From assembly GCA_003255065.1 (NCBI GenBank), contig QAOA01007897.1, forward strand, positions 315,874 through 379,873: 64,000 nt of DNA, written 5' to 3'. Positions 12,601 through 23,572 of the stretch are shown one piece after another. Every line of letters starts with the position of its first letter. Position 1 is the stretch's first letter. Source of the DNA: Cercis canadensis (taxonomy: Eukaryota > Streptophyta > Magnoliopsida > Fabales > Fabaceae). The position numbers and the translations under genes are program-made. The notes beneath the pieces are model-generated. The model worked only from the letters and a program-made list of their open reading frames with translations. It made no database searches and had not been told where the DNA came from.

Positions 12601-13858
12601 AATTGTTGTTCTAATCTGGGTTGCTATGAAAAATTATAGATATTTGACCCTTTCTCTCCTTGTTATCAGTGATATGTTCTCATCTTAGCTTGGACCTTCT
12701 CCATTTCCATTGTGCTTTTTCTCTTTGGAAGTTAATAAAATTATCTATTTTTATGAACTTTTGCAATGACTAAAACTGTGCACTAGTTTGCTAGAGTTTA
12801 TCAGCTTCAAAGATGAAATAATGATCTGGTTCGTACTTGTAATGAAATATATTTTTGATTGTGGTAAAGTTCCATTTCAATGTTGTGTTTGATCAAGGTT
12901 TAGGTACTCTGTTTATCAAGAACTTGACCTCGCACAGTTTTATCATGTTTGGTCTTGTCCAATGATAATGTATCTGATGATTTGTCTTGGCTTTGCAACT
13001 ATATGTTCATGTTGCACAGTGGTTACATGTAGAATTTCTATTTTTTAATCCTTCAGGTTTAGGTACTTTTATTACTTCTCTTTAGAATTTCACAAGTTGA
13101 TAACATTTTGGTGGTTGACTTCCTCTTCTGGAGCTTATTAAATGGCTCATTCATCATTATTAGTGATTTACAGGTTTCTTTGACAGGCGTGTTTTTGTAG
13201 GAGATGTTGTGGTCTTAAAGGACCCTGAGAAGCAAGATAACTATCTAATAAGAAGATTAGCTGCCATTGAAGGTTATGAAATGGTTTCTACTGATGAAGA
13301 GGGTGAACCCTTTGTTCTTGAGAGGGATGAATGCTGGGTGCTGGCTGACAATGAAAAATTGAAACCCAAGGTATAAGATTACTTTATTTTCTGGTATTGA
13401 TCATTATATTCACTTTAACAATACCATTATGCCATGTTGTATTAACATTGAAAAAGAAATTCCAGAGAGTAAAAAAAGCATGCTTTTTAAGCTTGTTGCT
13501 TCTCTAAAGTGAATGTGTTCACGATGACTAGTTAGGATCAGCTTGATAACTCTTTGTTTAACTGCTCCCTACCCTGATGGCAGGAAGCAAATGACAGTCG
13601 AACATTTGGTCCTGTTCAAATGTCAGACATTGTAGGCAGAGTTTTATATTGCTTGCGAAATGCTGTAGACCATGGTCCTGTACAAAACAGGTGAACTAAG
13701 TGCCTGAATCTGATTTCTCATGTATAACTGGGAATGGCTCTTTGATGATGAATGTGTATTTTTTTGTTTTTTCCAGTCACTTCAGCATGCGAAAGGATTC
13801 ACCAGTGTTGGAAGTGGAATTGGATGTTGATGAGATGACAAAGAGTCACAAAACCTGA
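9625..13858 (+). CDS. Peptidase S24/S26 (signal peptidase I-like) family protein, predicted inactive
   Basis: Five exons: 9625-9696, 11173-11345, 13187-13370, 13584-13690 and 13777-13858 (TGA), giving 205 residues with consistent phases. The protein closely matches the Arabidopsis At1g06200/At2g31140 family (start MVSLSTWCRYIAHKLEYS; core HWNKGEEMAPT). It has the order of the S26 boxes: box B GEEMAPT at 57-63, VFVGDVVVLKDP at 84-95, box D IRRLAAIEG at 103-111, and box E ADNEKLKP followed by DSRTFGPV. The catalytic Ser of the GxSMxPT motif is Glu59, and the Lys of the KR motif in box D is Arg104, so peptidase activity is not expected. No membrane anchor is evident. As I recall the Arabidopsis relatives, they share both substitutions, so the loss looks old and conserved. 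The role is unknown. Introns are long (1.5 and 1.8 kb). Confidence 0.88.
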
Positions 13859-14259
13859 ACTTTTGCCCAGATAAGCACTAATTAGTCTGTTTTGTACGTA
13901 TGGTTTTTTTTCTGTTCCTCGCGGATTATATTTCTTTGAAGCAGAGAGGAAGAATAAAATATGTAGTTTTTAAAATGGTTTCTTGACTATGGGGTGGTGA
14001 CAAAACATGGATGACCTTAGCCAGATCTGCCTGTCAGGTGACTACTGGGTCTCGCTTTTCAACTGGAAAATTTGATTCAACATTGTTTTAAACCAATGTT
14101 GTTGTAGGCTGCGATTCCAGCTATTCTGCTTCTTTTTCTATGTTTAAGTCATTTGACTTCAACCTTAGTGGACCAAGTTTTGGTTTATGTGACAGTTCAG
14201 ATTAAGTATGTGTTTGGTGTGGCATACCCATAAGTGATTTTGTGAATGCCTGATACATA

Positions 14260-14405
14260 GGACCCGTTGGCTTGTTGGTCTATCTCAACTAACATTTCTG
14301 GGTTCGAGGCTGGCACAGAGCACAGGTTGACAACTTTTTGGACGGTATTTTGATGAAAAGTGAAGAACAATGTTGAAGTTGACTTACCTGAACAAATAAA
14401 AAAGT
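14260..14405 (+). mobile_element. Candidate tRNA-derived SINE
   Basis: A pol III A-box-like TGGCTTGTTGG (14268) is followed 33 bases later by a B-box-like GGTTCGAGGC (14301), the spacing and order of a tRNA-derived SINE head. A short unrelated body and an A/T-rich end (AAATAAAAAAG near 14395) follow. No convincing target-site duplication was found. An isolated degenerate tRNA-like match remains possible. Confidence 0.35.
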
Positions 14406-15983
14406 ATTTTTTAATTATAAAATGTCATAGTGATTTTACTTTCTCTCCCCCAGCCCTTGCCCCTCCCTACTTTTCTTTTGATAAGGTTGGCTCACGATAC
14501 AATACCACTGCAATTTGTGGTTAATGCTTGCAAACGAATAATGGATTCAAGCATATTTAGCTTGACATATCTTCACCAGTGTTACTGTGTTAGATGGTGA
14601 GCCTCAGTTCTCAACCGGAATTTTGAGTAAAGTCATAGTCTCAGTCATATACATTGAAAGAGAAGGGAACTTATTAAAAGAAAAACCATTTGAAACAGGT
14701 TAACAATCACAAGTTCACCACTTCGCAAGGAGCCAAAGTGCATTGCTTCCAGCATTGTCCTTCCCTTTCTTCTTGATTTTTATAAGAGTAACGTTATTTA
14801 GTATTTATATGAAAAAAAAATATCTCTTAAAATCTTGTTAGAATTTAAGGTGGTTGGTGAATTAAATAAAATGGTAGGAATCATATATTTATTTAAGGAT
14901 GATTATAATTTATAAGTCTACATCATTCTAACAATATAATTCTGACTACAAGTGTTTTTCTATTAACTTAAATTAATAAAGGTATGAAGTGTGCAGAATT
15001 TTCTTGTACTTTACAGTTTATGGCCCCATTGATTTTTATCATAGAATCAACAAAATAAATATACCAAAAAGGCATTTTCATTATCATTATAATTGAGGCA
15101 ATTCTTAGGTGATCAATTGGCCATAATCTATGATACATGTCAATGAATTAAAAAAGGAGAACACTTCAGTTTGTTTGGGAGTTTAAAGTGAGGGGAAAGG
15201 AAATGAGAGGATAGGGAAGAGAAGGGAAAGAGAGGAGTTTTCTTCTCCTCTGTTTGAATGATTAAAATGAACAAAATGAGAGGAAAGGAAAAGTCATATT
15301 GTAAAANAATATAATAGACATATTTAATAAAATTAATAGACATATTTAAAAAAATAAAAGAGTATAATAATAATTTTAACATATTTTTTTCTCTAAACCC
15401 TCCAATTTAGAAGAACACAAGAATGAATCAAAAAAAGAGTGTGGAAGTTGTATTTTACCCTCCAGTTTTCTCTTCTTTTTTAAGATAAATCTTCTAAACA
15501 AATGAGATTAGAGTTTTATTCATCTCCTCTCATTTTTTTTTTCCTCTAAAGTAACTCTCAAACAAACTCTTCAAGGACAAAACTATAATTTAGTCCAAAA
15601 AAAATGCTTCGGTTTAAGGGGTTGTTTTGGATTGGAAATGGCTTAAGGTTTTTTTTTTTTCTTTTCTGTTTTTAAATTAATTGGGTCCAGGGTTATTTTA
15701 TTTTGGGGCATTGGGCTACTGGAAGCCATGGACCAGATGTAATTAACCAATCAGCCATTACCCGCAACGGAAAAACGACGCCGTATTTATAGATGAAGAG
15801 CAGTGTTAGGGCACAAGCCCCAATCGTCATCTTGCTTCTGCAACAGACGGTAAGCGTAGAGGTGTGGTGCCTGTGCTTTTATCTCTCTTTTCCTGCTCTG
15901 CTGTCTTTCTATTCAATCTCTCGGTGTTTCAGTGTTAAATTTTGGGATAAGTAGCGGATACGTACACCACTGAAACGTTGAAC

Positions 15984-16001
15984 ATGCATAACCGCCACTG
16001 A
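15984..16001 (+). promoter_or_regulatory. Short upstream ORF in RHON1 leader
   Basis: ATG CAT AAC CGC CAC TGA encodes a five-residue peptide ending 30 nt before the RHON1 start codon. If transcription starts near 15790 it lies in the 5' leader and could lower translation or impose reinitiation. Its presence is certain; its use is inference. Confidence 0.4.
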
Positions 16002-16031
16002 GTTGAGTGTTGCCTTCTCACTTGGCAAGGA

Positions 16032-18411
16032 ATGTCGCAAGCAGTGCATCTCATCGGTCCCGGTGAGCGTCTTCCTCCTTTTGTTCCTTCAAGTTATACT
16101 CTGTTCAATTATTGGGACTGGAATGGAAAGCTTAGTAAGCTGGTTCAAGTTCCCATTTTAGTATCATTATTTGTCTTTCATTTCCTTTGATTGAGTGTGT
16201 GAGTTTTTCTCTTTCTTAAGCTCACACAGAGACTTTCTATGTGTGTTTTCGTTTTTAACGTTTATTCTCGGCATTTATGTGGAATCTCATGATTGCCCAC
16301 CCCACATAGTTTTGGGTTTAAGGTTTTTTTTTTCCCTCATTTATTGGTTTCACCATGTAGGGAAGTTCTTTTTAAAAAAAAAAAAAAAATTTTAAGTGTT
16401 GCTCAAAGGTCTAGAAGGCTTCATCCTTTGATAAAATGTTGTTTTAGGAGTTTGTTTGTTGAAGAATGTAATGTACCGTGTGCATTTGTGGGTTTTGGCT
16501 GGCTTCTATTGCCTGCCATGTATTTGTTGAAATGATGGAACCTGGATGTTATGCTAGTTCATGGCAGTTGGACGTATTCAGTGTAATTGGAAGTGTCCTT
16601 TTCTCCAGTCTAGGGCTTTCTTCCTTTTTCTGTACTTTCTCTATTTCTTTTCCTGTAAATTTTGTTTTGACTATGTTGTGTTTGCTATAATGTACAATTC
16701 TGTCTCCTGGTTTTTCATTTGATTTCAGTATCCACTCGGTGGAAGTAAATTCATTGAAGGATTTTTTTTTGAAAAAAAAAAAGACACCTAACTATTTTCT
16801 TTTGCGAGCACAACCTATGATGCCCTTCTTTTGCATTGGGTCTTTAGCTGTATGAACTAATTTTGTTGTTGAAATAGGATAGTCTTCATGGTTTCCTCAG
16901 TCGTAAATCTTAAATTGTATTGTAAACAAATGGGGAACACGTTCTTAATGATCAGGATACCCAGAATACCACTACAAAAGTATGGTATTGAATTTAATTT
17001 TCTTATTCTTTTGGATGATTGAAGCAATTGTAGTATTCTGGATGCGTATGTTGTAACTACAAGCCTCCTGTAATAGTAAAGTCAAATTATTTCATCATGA
17101 TTAGTGTGTTTGAGCTGGCTTTTCTGCAATTAAGTTCCAATGCTTGTCTTCTTCCTTTGATAGAAAACTATTGCACTTGGTATCCTGACAAAATTCATCA
17201 GTTGAGTACCTTATGATGGGTTTATAGGGTGGAACTGGGATTTATTGGTTTGTATCATAATAAACTTTTCACTTTGTGATTGTTGAATTGATTTTGATGA
17301 TATTGCAGGTTGTGGAGTGCCAGAAGGCAGGTGTCTTCCCTGTTCAGGTGTTTCTGGAAGAACAGATATTGTATATTCTTGTTTTTCTCAAGGTGGTCAT
17401 AGACTTCATACACATGTCAAAATTAGAGGGTTAAAGTGTGCTTCTGTAGGATCATCTTTTGTATGTGAAGCAAGGAGGAACCCAGATTTCCCAAGGCAAA
17501 ACAAGCATGGGTTCTCCCGAAGTAGGAACAGACAAAATGAAGGGAGAGACAGCTTTGAGAACTTTGAAGAAGATACGTTATCTTCAAAAAATGGCCCATT
17601 GTTATCTCTGTCCAGCACCCCAAAATCCCAGGCCACTGCAGCCCCTGGACCTAGAGAGAAGGAGATTGTTGAGCTATTTAGGAAGGTTCAGGCTCGGCTA
17701 CGAGAGAGAGCTGCTATCAAAGAAGAAAAGAAGGTTGAAGCCTACCAAGGGCAAGGTAAAGATAATGGTACTGTAGATTCCCTCCTCAAACTACTGAGAA
17801 AACACTCGGTTGAGCAAGTAAAGCGAAGCAGTGGAGGTGGCAGAGGAAAAGATTTTAATTTGGACCAGTTTCAAGATAGTAGCCAATACAATGGAGGGCG
17901 AAGCACTAGGTTTTCTGATTTGGATACTGCTCCAAAGAATGAGTCTCAAGAAGCCAACGCATCCTCTATAAGAGCCAACATCACTGCAGCTAGGCCTCGT
18001 TCAGTTTTCCAACGAAGGTCTCCTGTTCCTCGTGTAAAGTACCAGCCTGTCTCCTATGATGAGGATGATCTGGATGCAGTCTCGCTAAGTAGTGGGGTTA
18101 CGGAGAAGAATCAGGATCAGACAGGTTTGAAGACTGATCCCGAGTCAGAGCTTGACTCTGAGCCAGAACTTGATCCGAAGGATGAGCTTTTCTTCCCAGA
18201 TGTGGGGATTGCTGAGTTGTCAGAGGATGATTCTCATGATTCTGAACAAACCTCTAATGATGAGCACGCGGAGGAGCAGCAAGTTGTTCAACATGAGGAT
18301 TTGAGTGCCCTGAAGCTGCCAGAGTTGAGGGCACTTGCGAAGTCTCGTGGCCTAAAAGGGTTTTCAAAAATGAAGAAGAGTGAGCTCATGGAGTTGCTTG
18401 GCGGAAACTGA
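16032..18411 (+). CDS. RHON1: RHON1-like plastid Rho-N domain RNA-binding protein
   Basis: Plant RHON1 is a chloroplast protein that binds RNA through a C-terminal Rho-N domain, works with RNase E, and promotes plastid transcript processing and rbcL termination. Two coding exons: 16032-16062 (31 nt) and 17309-18411 (TGA), joining in frame for 377 residues. The start MSQAVHLIGP is shared with known RHON1 proteins. The N-terminal region looks like a transit peptide. The middle is Arg/Lys/Glu-rich and low-complexity, and about residues 270-335 are strongly acidic (repeated SE/DPE/DSE). The Rho-N fold occupies the last 36 residues (LSALKLPELRALAKSRGLKG ... MKKSELMELLGGN). The 1.2-kb intron splits the transit peptide. 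The leader carries a five-codon uORF. Neighbour order with S26 and TOL repeats the Arabidopsis At1g06190-06210 cluster, which strengthens the call. Confidence 0.92.
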
Positions 18412-19685
18412 CTCTGATCACTGATGTGCGAGAGAAGCAAAAACAAGAGAGAATACATCTCAGATAATATAGACGCTTCTTTTTGTGTTTTTTTAACCTG
18501 TCACTTATATATGTCGTTTCTTTAGGATGATTTCTGATTTAATTTCTTCAGAGTACTTAAGCATTTGGGGTTCACTAAAATATTCAAGCTATCTTTCCAT
18601 TGGAGGGTTTTTTGAATTGTGGTTCTGTTCCTGTTCCTTGATGAGATCTCTGCAACATCAATTGCTGTTGAGGTAACACCTAGATAGTTTAATCTTTTAA
18701 CAATCTAAAGGGCCACAAACCAAATGAAGTTTCATGAACAAAATTCATTCCTGTAACTGGATTTGGCCAAAAGATTGCCCTTTCTGTCTGAATATCCAAG
18801 CTTAGTGGGCAAAAGAATTTGCTTATAATTAGTCTCGAGTAAATAACTCTTAATGCACGATTGCCGGGAATTCTATATTACTCTCCTTCGATCCCTTCTT
18901 TGATGGGAAACACAGAATTAGCACTTGTAGGGGGACGAAACTCAGTGGGCAACTCAGTAGACGGGTACTAGAATAGAAGTCTATAACTTGGAAATTTCTA
19001 GTGGACAATGTGGTAATAATGTATACGCAAATATTATTCCGAAATCTACAGAGTGAAGTTTCAGGCTAAGATCATTGCTCCACCGCATCTATCAAAGTAT
19101 AAATGTTGTAAGAAACTACTAAGAAGGAGCTCAAGAAGGTAGATCAACATGTGTCTGATTTCCTTTATAATGTTCAGACACGACTATTGTGGCTGGTTTT
19201 TCCTCTTGTTGCTTTTTTTCGTTTTGTTCTTTATTTATCTCGACAATAAAAGGTCAATTGTCAGAAGTTGAGGTTGAGGATCACAATTAGTCAATTACGC
19301 CCAACTTTATTTCGGACCGGACAGTTCAAAATTTCTGGTTTAAAACATCCTCTGCGCAACTGAAGTTCAGTCATATGCTAAGATATTTTAATCCCTCCAA
19401 ACACACAAAAATAAATAAATAAATTGCCCAAGATTATCATGTTGCAGATATTATGGTTGGGCCTGAAACCCAAAAAATTGATCCAATCCCTAATTTGGTG
19501 TTGTTGGGTTAGGACTTGAGAGTGCAAGTACCTGGAAAATCTCATATCCTATCTGGTTAAATTCTTCGTAAACTGAAGCTTTCCGCGTTCTCTTCAGGAC
19601 CGCTTTCAAGTCACATAAATATTTAACATCGTTCCCTCTATTCCTTTATCTTCAACAACATATCAATATAAATTTATTAACCATC
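18412..19685. other. Intergenic between RHON1 and the XBAT35-like gene
   Basis: RHON1 3' UTR, then about 1 kb without a credible gene. The last 150 bases before 19686 probably contain the XBAT35-like 5' leader. Nothing repetitive recognised. Confidence 0.5.
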
Positions 19686-22600
19686 ATGGGTCAAAAGCTT
19701 GATACCATGAGCCAGCGACGATCCAATGCCGAGTTGCTCTATGAGATAGTCAATACAGGAAATCTTGAAGCCATTAAAGCTCTTCACAGAGAAGGTGCTA
19801 GCCTTGAGGTATTAAAACAAAATCTGATTGTTATCACTCATATTTTCCCTAAATTTTAAAATTCTGAAGATGAAGAGCATGCCAGCATCACGTGTCTCCA
19901 CATAAATTTGTTTTTGCTGCTTGATATAATGGCTGAGAGGCGTTTGAAAACGGCAGATTTTGATAGTCTTTTTTTCCCCTTTGATTTGTTGCGCGTAATA
20001 TAATATTATAAATTGACCCAGTGGACAGACGAAGAAGGAAAAACCCCTCTAATCTTGGCTTGCATGGATGCTGGACTTCTTCGTGTTGCCAGAATTTTGA
20101 TTGAATTGGGTGCCAATGTCAATGCTTATCGTCCTGGTAGATTTATGAGTGTTTTATAATGTCGTGGTATTTCAAGTCACCACTTTTACTGTTTTTTATT
20201 GCGTTGAACATGCCTAGCCATTCATCGGCAATTAGTCTATTTAACACCATAGTACATTTTATCTTCAATATCTCATAGGTCGTCATGGGGGTACACCTTT
20301 ACATCATGCTGCTAAAAGAGGTTTAGAGCAGACTGTTGAGCTGCTTCTTTCTCAGAGAGGTTCGTCTCATTGATTGAACATGTTAAGACTTTTGCTACAT
20401 TATATCATGCTTCATAGCATAATTAAAGAAGCAAACTTTCTTTCATGTAAGAACTGTTTGCCGGTGGAGTAATATACCATTGTCCTTTCTTTAATGTGTT
20501 CAGCAAATGCTCTAGTGAGGAATGATGATTGCCAAACTCCACTTGATGTTGCTCGATTCGAGGGACACACCAATATAGTCCGTGCAATAGAGGTTAGTTT
20601 CACCAATCTGAAAGCTGTATCTGCTTAATATTATGTGAAATTGGTATATTTACATGATCAAATGATTACATATATTTTGATTCTCGTTTCAGAATCATGT
20701 TTGCTATTTTTTTGGCTGGCTGAGAGAGTTTTATGGTCCAGAGTTTCTTGAAGCATTAACTCCTCAACTGTTATCTAGAAAAATGTACGTGTAATATCAT
20801 TTTGTTTATGTAATAAATGCATCTCTCTTTGTATTCTTTTCAAAGAGTCAAATTTTCTTATCGCTCATATCAATACTTTTGCTGCAAGGACATCTGTGAT
20901 ATTCAAATACACTGACGGTGTTCATAGAGAGTTTTAAATCTTTTACTCTCAATAATTTTCTGTTTGCATGTGCCTATCACTGGCTGTCTCTTGCAGTTGG
21001 GTGGTTGTTATACCATATAATTCTAGTAGTCGTAAAGAGGCTTTGAAGTTGGAACTCACCATCTATCCTACTTCGCAGGTATAATAAACATAAGGTGTAT
21101 TTGCTTCTAAAATTACTATTAGATTGTCTGCACATTTCGTGTGTATACACCAAGAATCAGTTCTACAATGAGAAATTTTTGAATACCTTCTATACTTGCA
21201 GAATCTTATACTTTCTGGGTTTGACAACTAATTTTGTTTTGATTTGAGGTGGTCTATCACCTATATCTGTCTTCCATGGCCCCCTTTCCTTGGAATTTGG
21301 AAGTTGCTGGTTTCATTGTAATTTTTAAATTTTTTTTAAGATTGTCACTTTTGCATTTAGTTCTGTATTATAGCAATTTTTTTCATCTTCTTAATTCCTT
21401 GGCAATACTGAATAAATTTTGATTGTTTGTCTTAATCTTCAAATGTGAGAATACTGATTTTTCTTTTAACTTTAAAACTATTTTTTGATCAATGACAAGG
21501 ATTCCCAGCCCCGTACTGTCATTGCTCTTTGGAAGTGCAAGGTTGAGGAACCCACATTTGACCAATCAGATGCAAAACTTGCAATCTTTGACGATACTAC
21601 TGGTGAGTTATTTTTATCTCTTTTCTTAGTTGGTATTTTCCTGGTAGGAGGATCTGACGTATATCTCTCAGAAGAAAGTCCTCTTAGTTCTCTATTTTAG
21701 ATTGAGCTACATTGGCATATTCCTTTTGCTTTATAATTTTTAGTTTGTTATAATTTTTTATGCGTTTGGAACATCCTAGCTTAATTTTTACCATATATCA
21801 AATTCTTTGCCTTATTTTTTCTTTTCTAGTTGGGTTTTCCCAAGATTTTTAGAATCCATGAAACTGTGATGAATGGCTCTTTCTGAAGTGATACTGCAAA
21901 TATATGCTTTTTTAGGGAAAGCATTTCATTTGGATAGCAGACAAATAGTTCCATGTCGCTGACTCCATGAATTTTAGAGTGCTTCTGATTTTTGAATTCC
22001 TTTTCATTTTTCTTATTAATTTTCCCCTTACACAGTAATGTTACTGATTAGCAACTACACTTTGTAAACAACTTATCATCTGAAGCAAAACTGTTTTGTA
22101 GCCTAGCTTGATATTGGATTAATCAAGTATTCTTTTGTGTAGATCTGTTCACAAGCTTCATTGATATTGATGATCTCATCTATAATTTTTTCTGGCAGAA
22201 AAAAAAAAAAAATTTGATATTATGCAAAATCATATGAATCAAGTTATCGCTGTCTTTTACTGCATTTTAGCTACTGTCTTACAAGTTACAACTAGCTTTC
22301 TTCAGATGATTTGTGGTTGTGGAACTGTTAAAGGTTCTCGTTTTAATAGAAGTATAGAACAATTATAGTGCTATTATTCTTTCGTAGTGGATGTCTAGAG
22401 TAACTGTTAATTTTTACTCAATTATATCAACTCTCAACCTTTGTGTTTTATGATTCCTTCATCCTTTTGATTTCTCATTTCTTTCATTCTTGCTGAGATC
22501 TTCTGTTCATAAATGGCATTTTCTTCGTCAGGGACTAGGTACAAGTTTGCTTCTGCTAGAGAGGGTGATAAACAGCAAATTCAGTGTTTATACAGCGCAT

Positions 22601-23572
22601 GCAGAGGATTTTCTCAGGTAATGGCAATCAGGATATATTTTAGTTTACTCTTCCATATGTTTCTGGTTGTCTATGATGCGTGTACTGTTGTATGTTCATT
22701 TGGAAGATGGGAATGCATGTAGAGTCATGTTTGAAGCTATGCGGGTTAGTTAAGGAACACTATTGAGTAGTTTTGCTATTCTCTTTTGTCGGTGACAGTT
22801 TCATGGAATGCCCACAATCCACATCATGTTTTTAATCTGTTTCTAGTTTCAGGTGACACCTACCCCAGTTCTTCCTGGTACCCTGTCCCAAACCTCATCA
22901 GTTGGTGCACCCGTTCAGTTTGAATCAATTCACACCAATGGTTGGGGAAGTTCAGATGATCATCCTAGTCATTATAGGAACCATAATGGGTGGGGCCCAG
23001 CTCTTGAAGGTAAACATTCAGAGGTCAATTGCAATGGATGGATGAACGAACCAGCTAAAGATAACTACAATGGTTGGGGAGTGCTTGACTCTGGACCAGT
23101 TCAGGCTCAGCATTTCCCGGTTTTCTCAGTGAATACTTGCGGTAATGTCTCTGCTCCTTCAAGGCCATCTCCTCTAGCTAAAGATAACTACAATGGTTGG
23201 GGAGTGCTTGACCCCGAGGCAGTTCAGGTTGAGCATATGACTCAACATGTCCAAAGTCATGACACCAATTCCTCAGTTGTATCAGTGAATACTTACACTT
23301 GTGCTTCTGTTCCTTCAAGGCCATCTGCTCCACCCCTTACTGATGAGGTTTCAGGTGAGCTCAGCCCATTGGATCTTCATGTTCCATCAACCAATGGTGG
23401 TGGTGGTGCTTCATGTGTGATATGCTGGGAAGCTCCTATTGAGGGTGCATGTGTACCTTGTGGCCATATGGCTGGTTGCACATCTTGTTTGAATGAGATC
23501 AAAGCTAACAAAGGTGTTTGCCCTATTTGCCGGAACAAAATAGACCAGGTTGTCAGGCTTTATGCAGTCTAA
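19686..23572 (+). CDS. XBAT35: Ankyrin-repeat RING E3 ubiquitin ligase, XBAT35/XBAT34 type
   Basis: E3 ligase that recruits substrates through N-terminal ankyrin repeats and an E2 through a C-terminal RING; Arabidopsis XBAT35 acts in ethylene and defence responses. Nine exons: 19686-19808, 20022-20136, 20279-20359, 20504-20592, 20693-20784, 20997-21078, 21500-21602, 22532-22617 and 22853-23572. All phases agree, giving 496 residues. The start MGQKLD gives a possible myristoylation Gly2. Ankyrin repeats cover about residues 15-140 (GKTPLILAC, GTPLHHAAKRG, CQTPLDVAR). A conserved XBAT35 middle (GWLREFYGP, WVVVIP, PRTVIALWK) follows. A low-complexity linker has five NGW motifs (286-371), and a C3HC4 RING lies at about 445-484 (CVIC ... 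CVPCGH ... CPIC), ending RLYAV. In Arabidopsis XBAT35 adjoins LSH4; here an LSH gene lies 17 kb downstream. Confidence 0.93.
23054..23335 (+). repeat. In-frame internal duplication in XBAT35-like exon 9
   Basis: Two units both starting GCTAAAGATAACTACAATGG (23054 and 23177, 123 nt = 41 codons apart) encode KDNYNGWGVLD followed by VQ...H, SVNT and PSRPS. The second unit carries an extra insertion. The first 36 bases are identical, suggesting a fairly recent in-frame duplication within the linker. Confidence 0.85.

Larger units (their letters stand above)
13859..16031. other. Intergenic between the S26-like gene and RHON1
   Basis: Contains the 3' UTR of the upstream gene (to about 14250), a candidate SINE head (14260-14400) and AT-rich DNA with an assembly N at 15307. 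A TTTAATAAAATTAATAGACATATTTAA-type short repeat follows that N. The presumed RHON1 promoter and 5' leader run from about 15700. Confidence 0.5.

Noticed and set aside
17406-17776. Several alternate-frame ORFs over RHON1 exon 2
   Set aside because: Shadows of the 377-residue RHON1 frame, which has the Rho-N domain and correct splice phase.
22853-23572. Independent gene starting at the last XBAT35 exon
   Set aside because: The apparent start is a GTG right after a splice acceptor; the frame continues from exon 8 in phase.
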